From Endozoicomonas sp. G2_1 (GTDB lineage Bacteria > Pseudomonadota > Gammaproteobacteria > Enterobacterales > Alteromonadaceae), in the NCBI RefSeq assembly GCF_017744155.1, contig NZ_JAGHQT010000003.1, positions 188,001-252,000 of the forward strand: 64,000 nucleotides of DNA, written 5' to 3'. The notes beneath the pieces were generated by a model. That model made no database searches and was not told the DNA's origin. It worked only from the letters and a program-made list of their open reading frames with translations. The position numbers and the translations under genes were made by a program. Positions 43,867 through 53,184 of this stretch are shown in pieces. Numbering within the stretch: the stretch's first letter is position 1; every line of letters starts with the position of its first letter.

Positions 43867-44886
43867 TTGAACGGTAATATTATTGAATCAGCGCAATCGG
43901 CGTCGAGTAAGTTCGACTTTAGTGAGCTGTCGCCAGACCTGTTGCTAGATGCGATTGAAAGTGTCGGTATTGTTGTTGAAAGCGGCTTATTGCCGCTGAA
44001 CAGTTACGAAAATAGGGTCTACCAATTTCACGACCAGCAGCGACAAAAGTATGTTGTTAAGTTTTATCGCCCAGAGCGCTGGAGCAAGGCACAGATTCAA
44101 GAAGAGCACGATTTTGCCCTTGAGCTGGTTGAACACGAGTTACCAATTGTTGCACCGCTAGTGATTAACGGTACTAGTTTGTTGGAATATCAAGGCTATC
44201 TATTCGCCTTGTTTCCGTGTCGCGGTGGCCGAATTTTCGAAGTCGATAACTTAGACCAATTGGAGTGGATGGGGCGTTTTGTTGGCCGTATTCATGCCAT
44301 TGCCGCCAAAAAGCCCTTTGTTGCTCGTCCAACCTTCTCCAGTCAAGAAAGTTTAATTGATGCGACCAATATTATTCAGCAATCGGGCTTTGTCCCGAGT
44401 CATCTCAGTGAAGCTTTTTTTACCATTTTACAGCAAGTGGTTAGTGAGGCGAAAAGCCAATATCAACCACAAGCCGATCAAATTATTCGTTTACACGGTG
44501 ATTGTCACGCCGGCAATATTTTGTGGACTGACGCCGGTCCGCACTTTGTTGATTTAGACGATTGCCGCGCCGGACCAGCGATTCAAGACCTCTGGATGAT
44601 GCTGTCAGGCGACCGACAACAACAATTGTTACAATTGGATACCTTGCTTGAGGGCTATCAAGAGTTTTATTCATTTGAAGCTAAGCAACTTGTCTTGATA
44701 GAATCATTGCGTACAATGCGAGTGGTTAATTATATCGCTTGGTTATGTAAACGTTGGCAAGATCCTGCTTTTCCGCATAACTTTCCTTGGTTTAATACTG
44801 AGAAGTACTGGGAGCAACAGATATTGATGTTAAAAGAACAATTATCTGCCTTGCAGCAACCAGCGTTAAGTTTATATTCAGTTTAA
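43867..44886 (+). CDS. srkA: Stress response kinase A (YihE/RdoA)
   Basis: A 339-residue aminoglycoside-phosphotransferase-fold Ser/Thr kinase. It has SYENRVYQFHDQQRQKYVVKFYRPERWS (ATP-binding), catalytic HGDCHAGNILW and metal-binding FVDLDDCRAGPAIQDLWMML. In E. coli it lies next to dsbA and counters stress-induced cell death; the same neighbour is present here. The start is TTG at 43867, following AGAGG; it is eight bases after the ccoG stop. Confidence 0.95.
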   Translation: MNGNIIESAQSASSKFDFSELSPDLLLDAIESVGIVVESGLLPLNSYENRVYQFHDQQRQKYVVKFYRPERWSKAQIQEEHDFALELVEHELPIVAPLVINGTSLLEYQGYLFALFPCRGGRIFEVDNLDQLEWMGRFVGRIHAIAAKKPFVARPTFSSQESLIDATNIIQQSGFVPSHLSEAFFTILQQVVSEAKSQYQPQADQIIRLHGDCHAGNILWTDAGPHFVDLDDCRAGPAIQDLWMMLSGDRQQQLLQLDTLLEGYQEFYSFEAKQLVLIESLRTMRVVNYIAWLCKRWQDPAFPHNFPWFNTEKYWEQQILMLKEQLSALQQPALSLYSV

Positions 44887-44970
44887 TTTGGCTAAACTAG
44901 CTCTATAACGTTAGGGCTGCGTTAAATAAGTTAACCGACTGAACACAATTTATTTCGAGGAAATCAGTTA

Positions 44971-45615
44971 ATGAAAAAAGTTATTGGATTAGTATTATCG
45001 ACATTCTTGTCACTGGTTGCATTTAATGCCGCCAGTGCTAACTTTGAAGCTGGCAAACACTATACGGTAGTTAGCGAGCAGTTGTCTAAAAAGCCAGAAG
45101 TAAGAGAATACTTTTCTTTTTACTGCCCACATTGTTTTAGCTTTGAACCGTTTATGGCTAATGTTAAAAAGCAATTGCCAGCGGGTGCTAAAATTGAACG
45201 CAATCACGTCGACTTTTTGCGCGCAGCGAGCCCAGAAGTACAATTTATGCTGTCAAAAGCCTTGGTAACGGCTCAGCAATTAAAAATGGAAGACAAACTA
45301 GTTGGCGCTATTTTTAACTATTTACAAGTACAACGCGCAGTGATTACTGAAGAAAAAGACTTGCGTAACATCTTCTTATTAAATGGCGTTGACGGTGCCA
45401 AATTCGATAAATTATTCAATAGCTTCGCCGTTAACAGTAAAGCGAAAGCGATGAAGAAAAAGCAGGACTACTTCTCAGCTAAGCGCGCGTTAACTGGTGT
45501 TCCTACTGTGATTGTTAACAATAAATACCGCATTAACAATCAAGCGTTAAACCGCAACAGCTTTGAAAAAGACTACGTTGAGTTAATTCATCACTTGTTG
45601 TCTTTAGACAAGTAA
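44971..45615 (+). CDS. dsbA: Thiol:disulfide interchange protein DsbA
   Basis: A 214-residue periplasmic oxidase that makes disulfide bonds in exported proteins. Signal peptide MKKVIGLVLSTFLSLVAFNAASA, active site FYCPHCFSFEP (CPHC), and the cis-proline loop GVPTVIVNNKYRIN are all present, with the helical insertion between. GAGGAA precedes the ATG. It follows srkA, as in enterobacteria, by about 85 bases. Confidence 0.96.
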   Translation: MKKVIGLVLSTFLSLVAFNAASANFEAGKHYTVVSEQLSKKPEVREYFSFYCPHCFSFEPFMANVKKQLPAGAKIERNHVDFLRAASPEVQFMLSKALVTAQQLKMEDKLVGAIFNYLQVQRAVITEEKDLRNIFLLNGVDGAKFDKLFNSFAVNSKAKAMKKKQDYFSAKRALTGVPTVIVNNKYRINNQALNRNSFEKDYVELIHHLLSLDK

Positions 45616-45651
45616 GCGTGAGTGACAACAACTGAGCAAAGCCAGTTAATA

Positions 45652-45917
45652 TATACCCAAACCACCTCAAGATGCACTATTCAGCGCTGTCACAGGAGCT
45701 TAATATCAAGGCGCAGCTAGCAGGAATGGTTACTCCCTTTCAATTAGCTGCAACGCAGAGATTAAGTTTCTGTGAAGCGCCCGAAGGGTTGGTTTAAAAG
45801 ACGATTTATGCGGCGTTATTGATTTTAACAAGGGAATAACCATTCTTTGCAATCAATGCCTTGCCTAAATCGTTTTTAATTCCAACTGAACAAGCATCTT
45901 GAGGTGGCTTGGGTATA
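45652..45917. mobile_element. 266-bp MITE-like element, copy 1
   Basis: The ends are inverted repeats: TATACCCAAACCACCTCAAG at the left and CTTGAGGTGGCTTGGGTATA at the right. The interior is non-coding and clearly homologous, in opposite orientation, to the element at 59696-59962. A further inner inverted repeat (around AAACGATTTA / TAAATCGTTT) can form a second stem, although the left arm is interrupted in this copy. It lies between the convergent dsbA and the PQQ/SHOCT gene and flanks begin and end with TA, hinting at a TA target. Confidence 0.75.
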
Positions 45918-45956
45918 GGCTGTTCAAGTAAAAGGGGAGCTGAAAAGCTCCTCTTT

Positions 45957-48044
45957 TTAGTTTTGTACCAAGTCTTTTAACAGTTTTGCTTTGGCTTGAT
46001 TGAATTCAGCTTCAGTTAAAATTCCTTGTTCTTTAAACTTAACCAGCTTTTCTAGAGAATTAATCAGTTCTGAATCTGATTGTATCGTCGTTTGCCTATC
46101 GATAGTACTAGGCTCATCAACATAGTCATTAGGTTTGTGGTCTGAGTTTGTTTTTACTGCGGTGTTAGTAGGCACAGTTTTGTGAATATAGGTAATAGGC
46201 TCTGATGGCACTCTGATTCTTTTTTTACGGCTCGGTAAAGTAGGTAGCTTGCTTGTATCTCTTGCCTCTGTGTCGTCGGGGCTAATTGCCATGGCAATAA
46301 ACCAACACCAGTCAAGCAGGAGCGTTAAGCTTTCTTCGTATGAAGGTTTAGTTAGTCTGTTATTGCCCTTCCTCAGATACAGACACACTTCGTGTTTTTT
46401 CTTGTTCTTGGTTGTTATGATAACCGTTAGTTTTCTGACCTTATCATCAACCATTTTTTGGCGATAATCCTGCGCAATTTTCTCGTTGATGGCAGCTTCT
46501 TGGACGTGGTTAAAACCTTGACTTTGGTTGATAATATTAAGGCTATTTTCGTTGAGCAGAATCTCACTTTGTGCAACGTTATCAGTTGTTAGCTCTATAC
46601 TAGGGGTCGTTTCTTGTCCTTTAAACATGGATACCAAATTGTTACCAACGCTAAATTCAAGCCGAGTATATTGACGTTTTAGTTGGGCTTTAGTGCTGTT
46701 TTTTGATGAATGTTTAAGGGTATAAACAATAAGTACGGCAGCAGCAGATATCGCGATAGCTAGCAAGAAGGTAATAATGGATCTTGATTGTTGAGGCTCT
46801 GGCTGTTTTGTTTCGCTAATTTTTGCTTCGTCATTTAAGCCTGAGTCAATATCAGTTACAAGTTTTAGTAGGTTGCCATTTACTGGCGAAAATAACCAAG
46901 GCTCGCTATTTTGGTCTAATAAAAGACTAAGGTTTCGCTGTGTAGTTAGGTTTTTATTACGGATTGGCCATTTTCTTTGGCTAACATTGCCTTGCGCTAA
47001 GTTGGTGATAGTTTCAAGTTGCCAGCCGTCACTGCTGATTAACCTCAGGTGGTGCTGCCAAAATGCCGGGGTCGACTTGCCTCGATAAACAGCGGTAAAG
47101 GTTTGATTTGAATCACCCTCCAACTGAGCTAATGCCTTGGGGCGAGACTGCCGCCAGTCGTTGCCGTAATTTACCTGGAAAACTGATTGTCTATTTTGCT
47201 CTGCTTGACTAATGAACAGACTATTAGTACGTGCTTTTTGCCAGAAAAACTGGTGAATCTTGCCTAGGCCGGTAGCGATTATTTCATTGTTAATCTTGTC
47301 ATTGTTCTGAAACGGGTTGTCGTTTGGGACAGTGTATTGTCGCAAGCCAAATTTAGTCGGGCTAATACGCAATATACTGCCCGAAAGCAATGGGTGATTC
47401 GATAAGCTTTTGCCACCAATAATCGAAATGTACAGATAACCATAGTTTTCATGCCATGTTTTAACATAAGGGTTGAAACTAAGTTGATTGATTGAGTTTT
47501 CAGGTTCAGAGGTTGAAAGCCTCAATATTTCTCTTTTACTGTTTGGCTCTACTGTATTAAATACCTTGTCATTTAGCTGCCACTCGTTGACGATAAGGTC
47601 TACATTTGTTTCTTTTAATTCAATACTATTAATCGAGGGGCGATGTTGGTTTTTAGCACTTTGTTTTTCAGTATGAGCTGTGTAAAAAGTTAGGTAGCCC
47701 AACTGGTTTTTATGATGAAAACTTGGGTGCAGAGCAAAAGCAGTCAATGATTGAAAATTGTTGTCGGGTACATGTTTCGACAGTTTCAGTAGTACTTCGT
47801 TAGTTGAGTGCTCAATGTCAACGACGCGCACTTCGCCATTGCCATAACTGAGATACAATTGTTGGTCATCTATTGGATTAAAAACAATGTTATGCCATTG
47901 GTTACTGGGCCCAACAACAGGGATTGAGGCAACGTTTACAGCATCGATAGATTCAGCTTTGGCGGATTGAACTAGCACTAAGCAGATGACAATAGTCGCG
48001 AGTAATTTGTAATATGTAGGATAATTTTTTAACCAGTAACCCAT
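45957..48044 (-). CDS. PQQ-dehydrogenase-like beta-propeller / transmembrane / SHOCT fusion protein
   Basis: A 695-residue protein of unusual composition. A leader or anchor helix (KLLATIVICLVLVQSAKA) is followed by a segment to about residue 395 resembling glucose/sorbosone dehydrogenase-type propellers (HNIVFNPIDDQQLYLSYGNGEVRVVDIE, LTAFALHPSFHHKNQLGYLTFYTAH, then GSILRISP). A membrane helix (SIITFLLAIAISAAAVLIVYTL, about 425-446), an unassigned cytoplasmic domain and a C-terminal SHOCT motif (LEKLVKFKEQGILTEAEFNQAKAKLL) follow. Whether it binds PQQ is unknown and catalytic residues were not confirmed. It is 31 bases downstream of the SSB-like gene and probably in its operon. Confidence 0.8.
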   Translation of the reverse strand: MGYWLKNYPTYYKLLATIVICLVLVQSAKAESIDAVNVASIPVVGPSNQWHNIVFNPIDDQQLYLSYGNGEVRVVDIEHSTNEVLLKLSKHVPDNNFQSLTAFALHPSFHHKNQLGYLTFYTAHTEKQSAKNQHRPSINSIELKETNVDLIVNEWQLNDKVFNTVEPNSKREILRLSTSEPENSINQLSFNPYVKTWHENYGYLYISIIGGKSLSNHPLLSGSILRISPTKFGLRQYTVPNDNPFQNNDKINNEIIATGLGKIHQFFWQKARTNSLFISQAEQNRQSVFQVNYGNDWRQSRPKALAQLEGDSNQTFTAVYRGKSTPAFWQHHLRLISSDGWQLETITNLAQGNVSQRKWPIRNKNLTTQRNLSLLLDQNSEPWLFSPVNGNLLKLVTDIDSGLNDEAKISETKQPEPQQSRSIITFLLAIAISAAAVLIVYTLKHSSKNSTKAQLKRQYTRLEFSVGNNLVSMFKGQETTPSIELTTDNVAQSEILLNENSLNIINQSQGFNHVQEAAINEKIAQDYRQKMVDDKVRKLTVIITTKNKKKHEVCLYLRKGNNRLTKPSYEESLTLLLDWCWFIAMAISPDDTEARDTSKLPTLPSRKKRIRVPSEPITYIHKTVPTNTAVKTNSDHKPNDYVDEPSTIDRQTTIQSDSELINSLEKLVKFKEQGILTEAEFNQAKAKLLKDLVQN

Positions 48045-48075
48045 GTGCTTTATATTTCCTTATCACTCACTCGTG

Positions 48076-48735
48076 TTATTGCTCAGGCTTTTTCAATAAG
48101 ACGCTGTGTTTGGCATCTATTAATTGAGACTTGCTTTCGTCTTTGCTGTAACTAAGTCTTCCTTCAACAACAAGTTGATCACCTACTTGTGCATTTTCGT
48201 GAAGATAGCTTGCTTGTTTACCCCACACATGAATCTTTCGATTTAGTTGATGGGAGGAAGCTTTGTTTTGTGTTGGTGAAATGGCTTGATGACAGATATC
48301 GATACTTACTTCGGCAAGGAACTTGTCTCGTTGTGTTTGTACTAATGTGATTGGCGCTGATAGGGTACCACTGCACTGGATTTGATTGATTGAATTGGCA
48401 TAACCTTTAGCAAAAGACTGAGCAAAAGTTGCGTGGATAATCTCACGATTCTTAGCTTTGCTGTTAATCAAGTAACCATGGATCAGCATAACTTCGCCTT
48501 TTTCAGCATACCTCAATGCTTTTTCTACAATATCGCCGATGACTTTTATGGTATGAAAGTCAGTCCACTCTTTGTATTGCTGCACAGTTTGATCAAACCA
48601 TTTTTGATGTGTTGCTAGTACTACTTCTGCAACAGCCAGCATTGGATTTGCCAAATATCTAATTTCTGGTTTTGCTACCAGGTTACCTAATAAAGTTACT
48701 TTACAAAGATTATGATTTTCAAAAACTTGTGACAT
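48076..48735 (-). CDS. Tandem OB-fold single-stranded-DNA-binding-like protein
   Basis: About 219 residues from the ATG at 48735 (a TTG at 48747 is the longer alternative). The first half (VTLLGNLVAKPEIRYLANPMLAVAEVVLATHQKW...DFHTIKVIGDIVEKALRYAEKGEVMLIHGYL) is an SSB-type OB fold. The second half (GTLSAPITLVQTQRDKFLAEVSIDIC...NRKIHVWGKQASYLHENAQVGDQLVVEGRLSY) looks like a second one. There is no acidic C-terminal tip of the kind that recruits partners in normal SSB. This is therefore a paralogue, not the housekeeping SSB. It begins 86 bases after the tRNA-Arg 3' end on the same strand and precedes the PQQ/SHOCT gene. Confidence 0.8.
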   Translation of the reverse strand: MSQVFENHNLCKVTLLGNLVAKPEIRYLANPMLAVAEVVLATHQKWFDQTVQQYKEWTDFHTIKVIGDIVEKALRYAEKGEVMLIHGYLINSKAKNREIIHATFAQSFAKGYANSINQIQCSGTLSAPITLVQTQRDKFLAEVSIDICHQAISPTQNKASSHQLNRKIHVWGKQASYLHENAQVGDQLVVEGRLSYSKDESKSQLIDAKHSVLLKKPEQ

Positions 48736-48820
48736 ACGTAGAAACAACCAGAGCCGATGGTTCTAATGTACGAAAAGCAGGCTCATATTGCAAAATGAAA
48801 ATACAGCTTGTTTGAGGTGG

Positions 48821-48897
48821 TGGCCCGCCCTGCAGGAGTCGAACCTGCGGCCTCAGCCTCCGGAGGGCTGCGCTCTATCCAGCTGAGCTAAGGGCGG
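48821..48897 (-). tRNA. tRNA-Arg (CCG)
   Basis: A 77-base cloverleaf on the minus strand with encoded CCA. Acceptor CCGCCCT pairs perfectly with AGGGCGG, D arm TAGCTCAGCTGGATAGAGC, anticodon loop CTCCGGA in a CAGCC/GGCTG stem giving anticodon CCG, and T arm GCAGGTTCGACTCCTGC. No copy of its 3' end is visible elsewhere in the window, so integration here is not demonstrated. Confidence 0.97.
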
Positions 48898-49036
48898 AAT
48901 GTGAACTGATTTAAAGCGCGCAAATACTATAGCTTGTCAACCAGTTTGTCTAGTTGAATTTGTAGAAAACGGTATACTTTGTTGATTTTACTGCATAAAG
49001 TATAAGCAAATATTTTTATAAATCTTTTTCATTTCT

Positions 49037-50026
49037 ATGCAAGCGCTTGTTGTTTTTTTCACTTTTTTTATGTTCATGGAGACTTATGCTCAGGCTGGAC
49101 AGGTTCATACTGAACGCGTATCTGTGACGTCGTATCAAGATAAAGTAAAACGGGTTGGTGAACTCAGCTTTAAGCAAACGGTTAGTTTGTCGTTTAAGAG
49201 CTCGGGTTATTTGATGAAATTACTAGTCGATGAAGGAGATGAATTTGAACAAGGTGATCTATTGGCATCACTCGACACCACTGAGCTTATTGCAGACCAA
49301 AAGGCAAAGTATGCTCAGCTCGTGCAAGCTAAACAAAATTTTAATCGAGCTCGCTCTTTGTTAGATGAAGGTATAGGTTCACAGCAAGCAGTAGATGATA
49401 CAGAGGCTTTGGTAAATGTAAGCAAAGCGGCATATGAGATTTCTGCTTACAATATTGAAAAAGCAAAAATTATCGCTGCTTTTAATGGTGTGGTGCTAAC
49501 TAAAACAGCTGAACTGGGCGAGCTTCAACGTCCGGGGCAGCAGTTACTGCGAGTAGCACCGTTAAAAGACAATTGGGTCGTAAAAGTGAGTCTTACCCAG
49601 CACGAAGTTGGTCAAATTAAGCTCGGCCAACACGTACAGGTATTACTATCAAATCAGAAGCAATTTAAAGGCGTTATTAGCCGTATTCCTGCGATGGCTG
49701 ATGTTACTAGTAACCTCTTTACAGTTGATATTTTATTAGCCGCTATTGAGCGCCCTTTGGGCATTGTAGCTGGTCAACTTGCGCATGTAGAAATCGATTT
49801 AAATACTAAGCAGTTAGTTTATGCTGTGCCAGTCGACGCTTTGATGTCAATAAACCATAACGGCCGAGCACTGATTATGATTGAGGATAAGGGGAAATAC
49901 AGCCAACAAGATTATGCAGTTCATAGCGTTGATGGTCACTATCTTTATTTGCTTGCCGGAGACACCGTTCAGCCATTAAATGTTGTCGTAACCGGTTGGC
50001 AACGACTGCAACGAGGACTCAAATAA
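49037..50026 (+). CDS. RND efflux periplasmic adaptor (membrane fusion protein)
   Basis: A 329-residue adaptor with a short signal or anchor (residues about 1-20, TYAQAG). The hallmark lipoyl/barrel-sandwich halves are KSSGYLMKLLVDEGDEFEQGDLLASLDTTEL and IEKAKIIAAFNGVVLTKTAELGELQRPGQQLL, with a helical hairpin between and beta-barrel plus membrane-proximal domain after. It links the RND pump to an outer-membrane channel; no TolC is nearby. No strong Shine-Dalgarno precedes the ATG at 49037. The pump gene begins two bases after the stop. Confidence 0.93.
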   Translation: MQALVVFFTFFMFMETYAQAGQVHTERVSVTSYQDKVKRVGELSFKQTVSLSFKSSGYLMKLLVDEGDEFEQGDLLASLDTTELIADQKAKYAQLVQAKQNFNRARSLLDEGIGSQQAVDDTEALVNVSKAAYEISAYNIEKAKIIAAFNGVVLTKTAELGELQRPGQQLLRVAPLKDNWVVKVSLTQHEVGQIKLGQHVQVLLSNQKQFKGVISRIPAMADVTSNLFTVDILLAAIERPLGIVAGQLAHVEIDLNTKQLVYAVPVDALMSINHNGRALIMIEDKGKYSQQDYAVHSVDGHYLYLLAGDTVQPLNVVVTGWQRLQRGLK

Positions 50027-50028
50027 AC

Positions 50029-53000
50029 ATGCAGTTACCTCGATTAGCGATCAACAATGCCCAATTCACTCTGACTGTAGTGCTATTGTTGGTGCTCGTT
50101 GGGCTAATTTCATACTTTACAATGCCACGTTCAGAAGATCCGCAGTTTGATTTACCAATCACAATGATTGAAGTTATCTATCCGGGAGCTTCACCACTGG
50201 ATATCGAAAGCTTGGTAATCAACCCCCTCGAAGACGAGTTTTCAGAAGTTGAGAATATCAGTAGTATCGAGTCGCAGATAAAAAATGGCGGTGCTCGTAT
50301 TGAAATCAAGTTTGTTTATGGCACCGAACCCGATCTGGCATACAAAGATGTTAAAAGAGCTGTTGCTGAAGTCGAACCCACGCTGCCGGATGGTGTCCAA
50401 GAATTATTGACGATTAAGGCAACTCCTACCAGTGTCGCGATCGTGCAAATAGCGTTGTGGAATGAGCCAACTAACTATAAAACTATGGAGTTTTACGCTA
50501 AGCGTTTAGAGAAAAAGTTAGAAACAATTCCCGCCGTACGCCAAGCAGATGTCTGGGGGTATCCAACGCAAATTGTCGCTGTTGATGTCAACTTGGCTTT
50601 GCTCAAGCACTATAATTTATCAGTGACTGATATCAATCGGGTACTAAAAGGACGAGCTGAAAACATAACGCCAGGCTTTGTTAATGCCAGTACCCGAAGG
50701 TTTAATGTTAAAACTACCGGCAACTATGACAAATTGACGCAAATTTCTGAAACAGTTGTTAAATCTGGAGATAATTTTACCCTTCGACTAGAAGATGTCG
50801 CACAAGTTAGCTTTTCTAATCTAGAGCCAAACTATTTAGCATATTATCAAGACAAAGCCGTTGTTTTTATTACAGCTCAACAACGAGCAAATACTAATAT
50901 TTTTGAATTAACAGCAGAGCTTGAACAGATGCTGTCCCAGTTTGAGCAAACAATACCGGCAGATATGCAACTAGAAGTTTTGTTTAAACAAGCTGATAGT
51001 GTTGAAAGTAGAGTCAATGGCTTTTTTGTTAATTTAGCTCAAGGCTTGGTACTGGTTGGTGTTATGGCATTGGTATTTTTAGGAATTCGAGAGTCGATAG
51101 TGATTATTACTGCGATTCCACTGTCTTTTGCTATTGCTATCGGGTTTCTAGACTTTACTGGCTTTGGCTTGCAACAAATGTCGATTGTTGGTTTGATTAT
51201 TGCGCTTGGCTTACTTGTAGACAATGCCATAGTGGTTACAGAAAGTATTCACCGTGAAAAGAGTGTACAAAATAGTCTAGGGCAAGCAGCCGCAAGTGGA
51301 ACAAGTAAGGTCGGTTGGGCAATTACTAGTGGTACAGTGACAACAATGTTAGCTTTTCTACCCATGCTGCTGTTGGGTAGTAATACTGGTGATTTTGTTA
51401 GGTCTATGCCTGTGACGGTGGTCTTAGTTTTGCTTGCTTCTCTGCTAGTTGCATTGACTTTGACTCCTCTGTTGGCAAGTAAGTGCTTTAGTGCCAGTAG
51501 TCATCAGGTGAAAACCTTACAAGTCTATTTGAACGAATTTTCTGGGCGTTACTATCGCGCATGGCTGGTGACTATGATCAAGCGCAGGTGGTTAATTGTC
51601 ACCGCCGCATTAGCTCTATTACTGGCAATGTTGTCATTGTTTTCTGAGGTTGGCGTTAGCCTATTTCCCAAAGCGGAAAAGCCATTGATTATGGTTGATG
51701 TAGAAATGCCACCAAATACTTCATTAGTAAATACCAATAGCGTTATACAAAAAGTGGCTGATAGAGTTCGCCAGCACGCTTTAGTGGATGAGGTAGCGCT
51801 TAATATAGGTAATGCTAATCCCAGAATCTATTACAATCAATTGCCTAAACGAGGAGTTACTCACTATGGCCAGCTCCTAGTCGTCTTGAAAGAATATCAA
51901 ACGGATAAAGTCATAAATCTAGTACAAGAATTTAGGAGCGAATTTAATCAATGGCATGAAGCTGTTATTACCGTCAACGAGTTTACTCAAGGACCTGTTA
52001 CGGACAAACCTATTGCCATTCGTTTAATGGGAGAAAATTTATCAGCGCTAGAGCAGGTTGCCAATGACGTTTCCAAGTATATGGGAAGCTTGACCGGAAT
52101 CGTGAACATTGATAACCCTATCGGGCAAGCAAATACTGAGCTCGCCTTAGTTCTAGATTATGATCAGGCTGGCGTGAGTAATGTCGATGTAAATACCTAT
52201 GAAAGAACAATTAAAACCTTGTTGTCTGGCGAAGTTATAGGTTTGTTTAACGATGATAACGGTGAGAATTATCCTGTCCTTGTTCGAAAAAAGTACCCAG
52301 ATATTGAAAGCTTAGAGCTAGTTAATATTCGTAGTCGAACCGGTGATAATATTCCGCTTAATCAAATCGCCAAAACCCAATTGCAAAAAGGGCAGGCTGA
52401 GTTTTTTCACTACCAAAAATTACGTATGGCTAAAGTTGCAGCTGATGTCGAACAGGGTTATTCCGTCAACGAGCTGACAGCTCAAGTAGTTAATTATCTC
52501 AATGATTATAGTATGCCCCAAGGGGTATCCTACTCTTTAGGAGGAGAGGAGAAATCTCGGCAAGAAAACTTTGCTGGCTTGTCACAAATAATGGCTGTAA
52601 CAGCGATAGGTATATTCGCAGTGCTTGTGTTGCAGTTTAAGTCTTTCAGTCAGCCGTTAATAATCTTCAGTTCAATTCCATTCGCAATTGCGGGGGCTAT
52701 CGTTGGTTTGTATTTTGCCGGCATTTCATTTTCAATGATGGCCTTTATTGGCTTAATCAGTTTATTCGGTATTGTTGTAAACAACGCTATTATTCTCATC
52801 GATACCACTAATCGACACATGAGAGAAGGGCAGTCACTGGTTGAAGCAACACTCAATGCTAGTGCGATTCGTTTCACACCTATTTTATTGACCACATTGA
52901 CGACCATAGGTGGTTTACTGCCATTAACAGCACTCGGTGGCACACTTTGGCAACCTCTGGGAATTGTTATCATCTCGGGCTTGTGTGTGTCTGCATTGTC

Positions 53001-53082
53001 AAGCTTCATACTTGTACCGATATTGATCGAGCTGTTCACTAGAACAGATAAAAGTTCACTGGATAGAAAAAGTCAAATCTAG
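50029..53082 (+). CDS. RND family efflux permease
   Basis: About 1017 residues, the normal size for an RND pump. N-terminal helix LAINNAQFTLTVVLLLVLVGLISYFTMPRSEDPQFDLP, a large periplasmic loop, then the membrane core with GLIIALGLLVDNAIVVTESI and a second half with the same plan (VTAIGIFAVLVLQFKSFSQPL, SLFGIVVNNAIILIDTTN). TM4 has VDN where AcrB has two aspartates, so a single Asp may carry the proton relay. The frame continues upstream to 49996, inside the adaptor gene, but the ATG at 50029 directly follows the adaptor stop and begins the conserved sequence. Substrates unknown. Confidence 0.94.
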   Translation: MQLPRLAINNAQFTLTVVLLLVLVGLISYFTMPRSEDPQFDLPITMIEVIYPGASPLDIESLVINPLEDEFSEVENISSIESQIKNGGARIEIKFVYGTEPDLAYKDVKRAVAEVEPTLPDGVQELLTIKATPTSVAIVQIALWNEPTNYKTMEFYAKRLEKKLETIPAVRQADVWGYPTQIVAVDVNLALLKHYNLSVTDINRVLKGRAENITPGFVNASTRRFNVKTTGNYDKLTQISETVVKSGDNFTLRLEDVAQVSFSNLEPNYLAYYQDKAVVFITAQQRANTNIFELTAELEQMLSQFEQTIPADMQLEVLFKQADSVESRVNGFFVNLAQGLVLVGVMALVFLGIRESIVIITAIPLSFAIAIGFLDFTGFGLQQMSIVGLIIALGLLVDNAIVVTESIHREKSVQNSLGQAAASGTSKVGWAITSGTVTTMLAFLPMLLLGSNTGDFVRSMPVTVVLVLLASLLVALTLTPLLASKCFSASSHQVKTLQVYLNEFSGRYYRAWLVTMIKRRWLIVTAALALLLAMLSLFSEVGVSLFPKAEKPLIMVDVEMPPNTSLVNTNSVIQKVADRVRQHALVDEVALNIGNANPRIYYNQLPKRGVTHYGQLLVVLKEYQTDKVINLVQEFRSEFNQWHEAVITVNEFTQGPVTDKPIAIRLMGENLSALEQVANDVSKYMGSLTGIVNIDNPIGQANTELALVLDYDQAGVSNVDVNTYERTIKTLLSGEVIGLFNDDNGENYPVLVRKKYPDIESLELVNIRSRTGDNIPLNQIAKTQLQKGQAEFFHYQKLRMAKVAADVEQGYSVNELTAQVVNYLNDYSMPQGVSYSLGGEEKSRQENFAGLSQIMAVTAIGIFAVLVLQFKSFSQPLIIFSSIPFAIAGAIVGLYFAGISFSMMAFIGLISLFGIVVNNAIILIDTTNRHMREGQSLVEATLNASAIRFTPILLTTLTTIGGLLPLTALGGTLWQPLGIVIISGLCVSALSSFILVPILIELFTRTDKSSLDRKSQI

Positions 53083-53184
53083 CGGCTTATCCATCAGGAA
53101 AGTAACCAGTATTTTTCGCTATCGCTTGTTTGGCTTGCCTTATCGCCATATGATATGCCTATAAAATAACTTTGGAACAAAGCA

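Noticed and set aside
48821-48897. tRNA-Arg as the boundary of a genomic island
   Set aside because: No duplicate of the tRNA 3' end and no integrase were seen; the idea stays only as a weak context note.
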